64,000 bases of DNA from Triplophysa rosa (taxonomy: Eukaryota > Chordata > Actinopteri > Cypriniformes > Nemacheilidae): the NCBI RefSeq assembly GCF_024868665.1, contig NC_079905.1:3653866-3717865 (forward strand), read 5' to 3'. The first letter of the stretch is position 1. The number at the start of each line of letters is the position of its first letter. The notes under the pieces are model-generated. The model saw only the letters and a program-made list of their open reading frames with translations, searched no databases and was not told the DNA's origin. Below, piece after piece: positions 40,015 through 49,914 of this stretch. Made by a program: the position numbers and the translations under genes.

Positions 40015-40275
40015 AGTTTACCCAAAAATGAAAATTCTTCCATCATTTATAGACCCCCTTGTCATTTCAGAATACTTTCTGTATTCTGCAGGACGGCAAA
40101 GAAGATATTTTGAAGAATGTTGGCAGCCAAACAACATTGGACCACATTGACTTCCATTGTAGACAAAACCACATTTCTCAAAATATCTTCTTTTGTGTTC
40201 CACAGAAGAGTCATAAACAGGTTTTGAACAACATGAGGGTGTAAATGACGACAGCATTTTTATTTTGGGGTAAAC
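40015..40275. mobile_element. Palindromic MITE (TTCACCC family), copy 1
   Basis: GTTTACCCAAAAATGAAAAT to TTTTATTTTGGGGTAAAC; inner AAAGAAGATATTTTGAAGAA and its inverse. Confidence 0.72.
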
Positions 40276-40761
40276 AATGCCTCTAAATATCTAATTCATC
40301 CATTCTTCTAAAATTACTTACAATAGCCAACAATAATTCATTTCTGTATTCAACATTTACATATTTTTTAAGCTTTTGAAGTACATACCTCTTCATCCCC
40401 CTTTGTAATTATTTATTATACATATTGTAACTGGCTAGAAACTATCCAGTGCTGGTTCTAATGGGATTCAGTGCTTCGAGCACATTTGGATGCTCTTAAA
40501 ACCCATCCTGCCAAGCTGGTGTGCAAGTTCAGAACATCCATCTGAGCCAAACCAGTTTACATCACCCCTCAAAGCAATTAGCACCACTGCACACAACATT
40601 AATACCACGCTTATTTATTCCTGCCATCACTACAAACGCGTTTCTCTATATGAGAGCCAAGAAGCAAGCTCCCAATCCCCCATGCGTCTGATTGTAATAA
40701 CACAATGTCTTTCAGCATATTTGGTTTATTAACGAGTTGAATGCGAGCATGATTCATGGTC

Positions 40762-40963
40762 TCAGTGGTTTCTGCCTCTGCGGCAGCCGCAGTGGAAGTC
40801 TGCATTCGGGTCGAGCAGCAGCGCGGCTCGGTTGCGGTCGTGCGGCAGGCAGTCCAGATGGTACCAGGCATCACAATCGTCGCACTGGATCCACTGCACG
40901 GTGTCCTGCTGCGGGAAGCGACAGCACGCCGATGCGCACGGTTCGACGCCCTGCGTGACCCCA
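40762..40963 (-). pseudogene. tcf19: Truncated duplicate of TCF19 exon 3 (PHD finger only)
   Basis: Identical to 49578-49779: the last 66 residues of TCF19, including the whole PHD finger and stop, but lacking the acceptor, AT-hook-like motif and poly-Ser run. The N and then microsatellite replace them. It has no promoter or upstream exon. An automated annotation could wrongly call it a gene or a second last exon. Confidence 0.93.
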
Positions 40964-40964
40964 N
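40964..40964. other. Single N at the junction between the two copies
   Basis: The only ambiguous base I noticed in the window. It lies exactly between the truncated TCF19 exon and the restart of the microsatellite, marking a join or unresolved gap rather than a sequenced junction. Confidence 0.95.
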
Positions 40965-40985
40965 CGTGTACGTCTGTGTGTGTGT

Positions 40986-41024
<39 letters not shown>

Positions 41025-41200
41025 TACGTAGGTGCATGTGTGTGTGTGTACGTACGTACGTGTATGTCTGTGTGTGTGTGTGTGTGTGTGTATGTACGTA
41101 CGTGTATGTCTGTGTGTGTGTGTGCGTGCGTGTGTGTGTGTGTGTACGTACATACGTGTGTGTACGTATGTGCGTGTGTGTGTGTACGTACGTGTGTACA
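40965..41200. repeat. GT/ACGT compound microsatellite, shorter allele (copy 2)
   Basis: Same repeat as at 32021-32384 but 128 bp shorter. The TACGTACATACGTG block occurs once instead of twice. Its left end is the N junction. Confidence 0.93.
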
Positions 41201-41460
41201 GGTTTGACTACATTGGATAGAACGACAGGCAAACTGAAGTGTTGAGTCTATACGTCTTAAGTCTATACGTCTTAATTTAGCTGTAGATGTGTGAGGATTC
41301 GCTTCCTGTGTGAAAATTGTAAAAAAGCAAACACGTTGAAAAGGTGTCGCACATCTACAGTAAGTTACTGGCAAAACTATAGCAAAGTTTTACAGTGATA
41401 TCATTCTTACCTTTTTATAATCTAAAGAACCTTTTGTAAAACAGAACGGTTTTGTGGATG

Positions 41461-41738
41461 CTAGTTCACCCAAAATAAATATAATAATTTATTCATCCTA
41501 ACGTAGTTCAAAACTATTTCTTCTATAGAACACAAAAGAAGATATTTTGAGAAATGTCTCAGTGGTTTCGTGTACATACAATAGAAGTCAATGCAGTCCA
41601 GTGTTGTTTGGATATCAACGTTCTTCAAAATATCTTCTTTTGTGTTCTGCAGAATAAAGAAAGTCACACAGGTTTGGAATGAGATGAGGGTAAATAAATA
41701 ATAACAGAATTTTCATTTTTGCGTGAATTATTTCTTTA
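41461..41738. mobile_element. Palindromic MITE (TTCACCC family), copy 2
   Basis: Duplicate of 32645-32922, T at 41559. Confidence 0.72.
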
Positions 41739-44242
41739 AAGTTTCACTCTGGAACCATGTAACCATATAGCATGTTTTTATTTTGCACCTTTATTTTTAG
41801 GATTGTATTTGTTGTTTTGTGGGGCTTTTGTGTCAGTCCACAATGTAGCACATACACACAGATACATAATGAGTGGCTCGCTCTGATCGGCTCACATCCT
41901 CTCAACACCCCGCCATTTATAACTCCGCCTCAGGGATGCAAACAACATTTGAAAAAAAGGATTAAATGTGAGTGTGTGAAAAAATAGCAGGAACTGAATG
42001 TGTGAAGCAGTAAAGGTTGTTAGCTATGTCTCATTTCCTCTTTCAACAGGGCTCTTCTCTCTCATCTTTATATATTTATATCACATACAAGACATTTTGA
42101 AAATAAAAAGGAGAGAGTGTATAGTGCGCAGCTGAGAAAAATAAAGCCATCATGACCAAAACCAGCATAGAACAAAATAGCTCAGTCACTCAATAGCTGC
42201 TATTCAATTCCCACCTATGTGCTGAATATATATAGGTTTACCAGACTTGCACAAACTTGCAATGGTGCACTGTACACGTTCTTCGCCATTTTTTTATTTT
42301 TTTATTCGACACGTTCTAACAATAAAAAAATGTATTTTGGCTACTCTGTATTCTACACCTTGTATTATATTGCATTGCCTCTTTTGCACTGCATTTATTG
42401 TAATTGACTGTTTAAGAATTCCCCCGTAAGCTATGTTAATTCCCTATTGTGTAGTTTAGTCTTTCTTTGTTAAGCAACATCGAAATGTAACTAGATAAAT
42501 TATTACTGTACATGACACGCATTTGACTTTAAAATGATCTCAGACTCCAATAAATCTCCTGAGCCTTGACAGAACAACCTCTGAACAATAAAACGTCCTT
42601 CTGGGTATGTTTCTTTTGAGAAAACATTTCCTGATGATACATTATAGGTTCCTCAGATCAGTATATTGCCTCTTGAAACATATATTTCTAAAGAAAGCAC
42701 TAGTGAATACAAGGTTCTGTACCATCAGACTGTGAAGCTCTTTTGGTTGAAATTGGAATTTCACACTAACAATAAAGAGATTGAGGAACCTGCAACCATC
42801 TCAGCATCACTCCATCAATCAGATGTTTATGGTGAAGTCGCCACTTGTGAGCTGCAGGCTTGTGGATGAAGGGCCCATTGAATGAAGTCAAGAACAGACA
42901 GGTATTTGAAGAGTGTACACAACCTCGTTCAAGCAGAAGACTTTACGCATGGCGACAGTTTGAGGTAAACAGTCAAGACAAAGTTGGAGTATTTCTGAAT
43001 ATATGAGAGCAGTCAAAGGCTGGATTGAATTGCAAGAAAAGTCTGTGGGGAGTCAGGAGATTGCATTTACTGATTCATTTCATCCATAATTTCTGAGAAA
43101 GCTGAAGGAGGTGTGCATGAAAAATATGAGAAACCTCTCAAATTTTGCTTCTGAGATTTTTTAGAAACAAAGCCAGGAGGTCATTACTCCTGTCGTTCAA
43201 GTTTCTGAATAAAGGGGCGTGAATGCTAATGTAATGAAATTCTTGTTATAAATTTAAAATCAATATTCCAAACATTCAACGTCAAGACGAGGCATGATAA
43301 AACAAACCATTCAGAAACAGTGAAGTGAAACATCCTTCAGGGCAAACGCAAAAATAATCAGTGCTGCATCTTTATTTTGTTTCCTTTTTCTATTTTAACA
43401 CAACCAAATAACTATTTGTCGATGTTTTTACATCGCACTATTTGCGTTGTATGTCCACATCCAGCTGCGGAGAAAGACCATTACAAATTTTTCGAGATGT
43501 ATTGTGGCCATTCCAGTCCAGTGTCTGTTGGATTTCAACAAAATCAAACCTCAGGAGTGACATGAAGTCATCCAACAGCAATGTGAAAGACTGACAGCAT
43601 GACAAGACACATGAAAACTGTGATAAAACCGAGGTAATCACATAATAAATACATATTTTTAACTTTTCCTAAATACATTTAGAAATATTACTGTTGTATT
43701 GCTTAAAAGTGAACATGAACTTGTTTTCTTTGCAGTATTTGAGGCCTGAAAAATACAGAGCACCTTTTCTGTTATTTTGACCCGTTTCTCCGTTTCTTCA
43801 TTTTCTGTAAATAAACTCAATATTAAATATTTTTATGTAAAATTTGGTAGAAATATTGTTAGTAGTTCACAGAATGAAACAAAAACGATTTTACCTAAAC
43901 ACATACCTATAAATAGTAAATTCAGAAAAACTGAAAAAGTTCCGAAAGGGTCTTTTATCCGCGGCTGTATATTGTGTCCTACATTCTGACATGTTCTCAG
44001 CAAGATGTCGTTGTTGGTAAACGGCGTAAGCGCCACAGCAGAGTAGAAGCACTGAGTTGATTACGGCCGTGCAGTCTTTATCTGTGGCTTGCAGGCGGAC
44101 TTTGACACAGATGAGAATAGGAATGAGATGGAGGGATTTTGTCATAACAGAGCTGTGGGACGTCTGCTTGTCAACCATGATCTGCTTAGAATGGTCCTGA
44201 CTGAGTGTACATAAACACACACACCAAACTTCAGTCCCACTG

Positions 44243-44243
<1 letters not shown>

Positions 44244-44285
<42 letters not shown>

Positions 44286-44308
44286 CGTGCGTGCGTGTGT
44301 GTGTGTGT
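44244..44308. repeat. (GT)n with GTGC interruptions, copy 2
   Basis: Same length as copy 1, which is unexpected for two independent or old loci because such repeats mutate quickly. Confidence 0.9.
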
Positions 44309-45356
44309 TTGTAATGGAATGTCATCATAAGGTCATGTCATTTTTAAGTGACGGTCTCATAATCATTCTGTCTGTGATTTATTGAGTTAAAGTGCATGAA
44401 TAAATGTGCGCACACAAGACTGTTAGAATACAAACATGTGTGATGTTTTTATTAAAGGAATAGTTCACCCAACATTCACAATGAATGTGAATGAGAACTG
44501 AGGCTGTCAAGCTATCAAATACTGTGAAAACACCCTGTATGACTTGTGCGATATATTCCAAGAGGAGACATACGATAGCTGGTAGTGAGATCTGGATAAT
44601 ATTTGAAATATTTTTGTTATAAATTGGCCCTTGGCTTATTGGCCACTGCTATAGTCACTTTATGTATTCTAAACATACAATTAAATAATAATTTTGAATA
44701 TTTTTTTATAATAATAATTTTGAATAATCCTACAGTTATTTTGAATTGAGAACATTCATGACAAGTGACCACCTGTTGTAAACCCCCCTATAGAGTTTGT
44801 GTAACCAAGTGTATTGAACATAAAACCTTCAGATTTACCCGTGTACTTTCTGCTCAGTGATCTGAAATTTAGGCATGAGTGAAAAGAATATTGCAGATAT
44901 CGAACTCACTCAGCCGTTTCCACGGTAGCGCTATCATCCATCCACTCGCATCAACCCGCCGATGATGGGAGGAGAAGAGATATGTGCCGAGGCACATGAT
45001 GAAGGCACCTGTGTCCTATTCGCACCAACACGCCAACCATGTCCATGTGCTATGTCAAATCATGATTCATTTGTCTGTGCCTGTCTGTGTGGGCTGTAAG
45101 GCAAGCACAAGGACAACGATAAAAGTCAATACAGCAAAAATATATTTCATCAGGTTCTCTGAATTGATGAAAGGGTTTGTAAGCAGGTTAATGGCTGTGG
45201 TTAATGTGTGGACCTGCAAAAATGTATACTACATTATGTGATCCTCGTTGACAAATAAATTAAAGTGCATTGTTTTCGTGCAAAAGTAGCTGGTGTTGTT
45301 CTGTCTGTTTTATCATTGTAAGTCTTGGTCTAGAGAATTGTCTACATTTTGAGGCA

Positions 45357-45528
45357 GGAAAGCACGTGGATGGCAAGCTGAAAGCAGTCTGCACGCACTG
45401 TGATCCCATTAGATCCCTGTCAATCACCTCGATGATCTGAAACTCAAGAGACATGTTCAGATAGCTGTGCCATCTGGCTGCAGTCCATCACGCTCTAAAC
45501 TACCACAAAATTATGTCTTCTTTTAAGT
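45357..45528 (+). pseudogene. Relic of a BED zinc-finger coding sequence, copy 2
   Basis: Duplicate of 36541-36712 within the 8.8-kb repeat, with the same frame slip. Confidence 0.4.
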
Positions 45529-46237
45529 TGAACTTTATAGATACATTTTATGATTAAGCTACCCTCAAGGAAATCAATTGTGGTTCTATTATAGCAAAAA
45601 TGTGGAAACCATGTTTTTCAGCCTATTGAATAATATTTGTATTACCATAGTTATACACATTTTTGGTTTCGCTACAAATGATGCAGGTTAACTGTGGTTA
45701 CTGTAGTAAAACCATGGTTTATTTTTGTAAGGGTCATAAGCAACTTCTGTCGTTCATGTCAATTAATATCAATATTACATATTATCCTGTGCCACAATGC
45801 CAAGATGTTGTGGGTTGTTGACAGCCGTGCTACGAGGTTGGAAAGGTTTCTGATTAGTGGTTCCTTCAAGAGGGTTTACTTTCTACTGGAATTTTTGGTA
45901 GAAATTTTCTAACCTGTAAACAAAACTCTCTTAACTTTCAAATGAACAGACAAATAAAATAATGAAAGTAACTTACTCATGTTTTGCTTACATACGATTG
46001 AAAGCGCTCGCGCTACGTAACTTCACTGCTGCTGTGTTTAACTTGAATGTCCCCTCCCCGGGCGAGTGCACCTCTTTATCTTACTTTGTGCTAACTTTGT
46101 TTAAAAACGCTGTTGGAATGTATATACTGTAGGCTTGAATTAGCAAAGAAAACGTTTATTTTATGTTACTACCTTCAAGCGATAATATGACTTCAATGCC
46201 ACTCTATTCTTTGAAGCGCGAGCTAACAGAACAAGTC

Positions 46238-46252
46238 TGCCCCCTGGCGGCC
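46238..46252 (-). promoter_or_regulatory. Candidate CTCF binding site (copy 2)
   Basis: Exact duplicate of the site at 37422-37436 within the second copy of the 8.8-kb repeat. Confidence 0.43.
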
Positions 46253-48830
46253 TTACAAAACTACTACTAAACTAAGATTTTACCCTTTATATGTGTATTC
46301 ATCTTCCTCTGTAAACAATTCAATTTGTTTCATCTCTTCTAAGTCTGACTTTCACTAACACTGCAGTATTGAGTGTCCTTGTATGAGATTTTCTCTTTCA
46401 CCTTTGTCTTGCGTCTGACAGGTCCTGCTGCAGCCTGCCTTCGCCGCACACTTCCACTGACTGCACGAGGCGTCGCCATGGCAACACGGACGAACTGCAA
46501 TCCATTGGCCTCATTAGGAAGAGCCAGTAAAGATTTCACTGCCCATCTCTCCTTGATAATGTACACGCGTGTCAGCTTGACACGACAATCTCTACAGTAC
46601 AGTACATAGTTATATTTCAAGAATTATGGGTTAGTGTGAAGAGACTACAGCAGTGAGTAAGTTAGGCCTTCCTGCGAAACACACATTTTGTCTGTGCTCA
46701 GTGCTGGACACATAATGATGTTAATAATACATTATCCCATCCGTAATTTGCTGCGGAAATGTAATATGCTGGTTATTTTTAAGGTAGTTCATTTTTAATT
46801 AATAAATAGGCCTATCGTTATTGTATCGTTATTAATTTAATTCAACATGACCTATTGGTAAAATTGTCTTATTATTTTCGTAATAATAATGTAAGTAGCC
46901 TATTATATTTAATGAAAATTGTAATATTAAATGTAACATATTGTGCTACAATGTGTTGATCATACAAAAATAAGATTACAGTGGTTTCACTATAGTAACC
47001 ATGTGTATATGCCAAAAATATATGTTTTTCTTTGTAGTAAAGCCATAACCACAAATGAACCATTGTCTCACTAAAGTACCCAAAATATAAGTTTATAATA
47101 TACATTTATATAAAGTTTATATGAATTTGATATGTATCATTTAGTGAAACTGTGATAATACAAACAATCCACCAAAAACGTGTCACTACACATAATAAAA
47201 CCATATTTTTTGTCTAAAGGTTTTTTAAGGATGCATTCTTCAGGGAACATCTCTGCAAATATAAAATAGCCATCGCTAATGTACTTCCACAGGACTGGAG
47301 TTTCACTTTATCTGACCAGAGGACAGGTAATATAAGTCATTCATCCACCAGAGAGACATCTTCTGTAATGCACAGGTATAGGTGTCCACTGACCTGAAGC
47401 CCACAGGGTGTTACAATGCCTCCCGGAGCAGCAGGGATGTTCAGCGAATGGACAGATGAGACAGAATGTGATGTGACAATAGGTGATTCAGACATTTAGG
47501 TCACAGACTTCATAAAGGTCGAAAGTATTCCACTGAATTCTATCTGACAATCATTCCACTCTTAAATATATGGCAGCGTTGTCCAATTGGATCAAAAGCA
47601 GAGCCGAACAAAGAGTCTTATGCTTTGGCTGTGCTGGTTTTTTGTTTTGTCTTTGTACATTAAAAAAAAACAACCACAAGCATTTAAAACATGGAGTTGA
47701 AATAACGGCAAAAAGCATGTAAACAAATATTGTGCAGCTTCGTTGAGTTTTGGTTTAAAATAAAAAAGAACATCGCTCAACGTTTGATGATATCTTGCAA
47801 AGCTGAGAAAGTAGGTTACGCTTAAAAGAGGATAAAACCATAGTTTTGTTTTCTCTTTAGAGAAACGTCTTTGGGATATTAAATATTTTATATGATTTTA
47901 TGTCAAATAAACTCTGAGAATATTTTGCAAAGGCATTACATTCAATCGTTTTATATAGAGACGCATATACCACCTTAACCAAACAAATAATTACTACAAA
48001 AAAATTATCTCATTATGCAAAAAGATAATCAACTAAATTAGTAATGACAAAACATGTTAGCCAACAGCAAAACCATAACCCTATAACACACAGTCCCTCT
48101 CTAACAGTTACTGCATTATTTATGAATGCTGCAATGCATTCTGGGAGCTCACAAATCAGCCACATTGCGCAATATGAAATTGTTCTGACAATTCTGTTAG
48201 GCTGAAAGCACATTTGGAGGGATATTGTGGATCTAAAATTTGTTTTTGTGAATTTAGTTTTTCACACTTCTTGGCATCTGTGCTCATAAAAAAACTTTAA
48301 AAAAACTTATACGGATCCTTATAACAAAGAAATGTACAATTATACAATCACATTCAAAATATCTTTCACTAAAAGCCAGACAGTTTATATTTTAAATATA
48401 TCATTCTTTATTCAGTTCCCAATTCCCAACATGAGAAACATTCTGAGTGTCATTCATCATATCTGTTATGTTGAGTTAAAGTGAAGACAGTGAAAGTATT
48501 TTTAACACTCATACCTCAGATTCTACAACAGATACGACTACATCGGGTTAATCAAGATGACACTCAAAGCTTGCTAATAGCAGACCACATATCAAAAACA
48601 ATTCACAATTCTCTTTAAATGTTTTCTGTGCATTGACATTTTAAGAATATTCCGTCGAATCAAGCTTTGTACTTAATTTACTATGAATAAGTCATCACAA
48701 CTGTCTTTAGCTACCCTTGTTTACATTTTGTACAGTATTTAATGATAACATATTATATAAAAGCCATTATGTGGATAAAGCATGCTTAACAATCAGTATC
48801 TAGTTAAGAAAGCATACTGAAGTCCAACCA

Positions 48831-49091
48831 AGTTTACCCAAAAATGAAAATTCTTCCATCATTTATAGACCCCCTTGTCATTTCAGAATACTTTCTGTAT
48901 TCTGCAGGACGGCAAAGAAGATATTTTGAAGAATGTTGGCAGCCAAACAACATTGGACCACATTGACTTCCATTGTAGACAAAACCACATTTCTCAAAAT
49001 ATCTTCTTTTGTGTTCCACAGAAGAGTCATAAACAGGTTTTGAACAACATGAGGGTGTAAATGACGACAGCATTTTTATTTTGGGGTAAAC
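48831..49091. mobile_element. Palindromic MITE (TTCACCC family), copy 2
   Basis: Duplicate of 40015-40275 within the second 8.8-kb copy. Confidence 0.72.
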
Positions 49092-49540
49092 AATGCCTCT
49101 AAATATCTAATTCATCCATTCTTCTAAAATTACTTACAATAGCCAACAATAATTCATTTCTGTATTCAACATTTACATATTTTTTAAGCTTTTGAAGTAC
49201 ATACCTCTTCATCCCCCTTTGTAATTATTTATTATACATATTGTAACTGGCTAGAAACTATCCAGTGCTGGTTCTAATGGGATTCAGTGCTTCGAGCACA
49301 TTTGGATGCTCTTAAAACCCATCCTGCCAAGCTGGTGTGCAAGTTCAGAACATCCATCTGAGCCAAACCAGTTTACATCACCCCTCAAAGCAATTAGCAC
49401 CACTGCACACAACATTAATACCACGCTTATTTATTCCTGCCATCACTACAAACGCGTTTCTCTATATGAGAGCCAAGAAGCAAGCTCCCAATCCCCCATG
49501 CGTCTGATTGTAATAACACAATGTCTTTCAGCATATTTGG

Positions 49541-49546
49541 TTTATT
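49541..49546 (-). terminator. tcf19: Candidate polyadenylation signal of TCF19
   Basis: AATAAA on the minus strand, 31 nt past the TGA of TCF19. If used, the 3' UTR would be only about 50 nt. An identical hexamer sits at 40725-40730 in the duplicate copy. The hexamer is common in AT-rich DNA, so its use is inferred. Confidence 0.5.
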
Positions 49547-49577
49547 AACGAGTTGAATGCGAGCATGATTCATGGTC

Positions 49578-49914
49578 TCAGTGGTTTCTGCCTCTGCGGC
49601 AGCCGCAGTGGAAGTCTGCATTCGGGTCGAGCAGCAGCGCGGCTCGGTTGCGGTCGTGCGGCAGGCAGTCCAGATGGTACCAGGCATCACAATCGTCGCA
49701 CTGGATCCACTGCACGGTGTCCTGCTGCGGGAAGCGACAGCACGCCGATGCGCACGGTTCGACGCCCTGCGTGACCCCAGTGTCTTCGTTGTCATCTTCA
49801 GAGGAGGATGAGGAAGACGATGAGGAGGAAGATGAGCTGGAGGATGAGGAAGAAGAGGGTGATGGAAGGGATGGACGGGGTGGAGGATGTTTTCTGGGTC
49901 TTCCACGTCGTCGG
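49578..49914 (-). CDS. tcf19: TCF19 coding exon 3 (AT-hook-like motif, poly-Ser, PHD finger)
   Basis: Acceptor CACTGTAG|C; enters in phase 2. RRRGRPRKHP (409-418) resembles an AT-hook and matches the mammalian RRGRPRKYP. A run of 19 serines (428-446), encoded by mixed TCN/AGC codons, is followed by EDDNED, a casein-kinase-2-like context. The PHD finger occupies 461-519: C480, C483, H488 and C491 are clear zinc ligands. The final pair is C-G-C (511-513) instead of the usual C-x2-C, one residue short. The TGA is at 49580-49578. Confidence 0.95.

Larger units (their letters stand above)
32021..40963 (+). repeat. Copy 1 of an ~8.8-kb direct tandem duplication
   Basis: Matches 40965-49779 at a constant offset of 8816 bases from 32381 onward. 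At its left end the offset is 8944 because the GT/ACGT microsatellite is 128 bp longer here. It holds no complete gene: microsatellite, MITEs, a BED-finger relic, a candidate CTCF site, and the last 202 coding bases of TCF19, cut off at 40963. Probably an assembly duplication; see Findings. Confidence 0.97.
41739..48830. other. Copy 2 intergenic sequence, no gene supported
   Basis: Duplicate of 32923-40014, apart from the features listed separately. Confidence 0.55.
40965..49779 (+). repeat. Copy 2 of the ~8.8-kb direct tandem duplication
   Basis: Begins inside the microsatellite at the equivalent of 32021 and continues past 49779 without a break into the intact TCF19 exon. One substitution noticed: A at 32743 versus T at 41559. 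The open frames I compared between the two copies outside the microsatellite translate identically. Confidence 0.97.

Noticed and set aside
32021..49779. Recent biological tandem duplication as first choice
   Set aside because: Possible, but the N at the junction, the allele-level differences and the breakpoints inside an exon and a microsatellite favour an assembly artefact.
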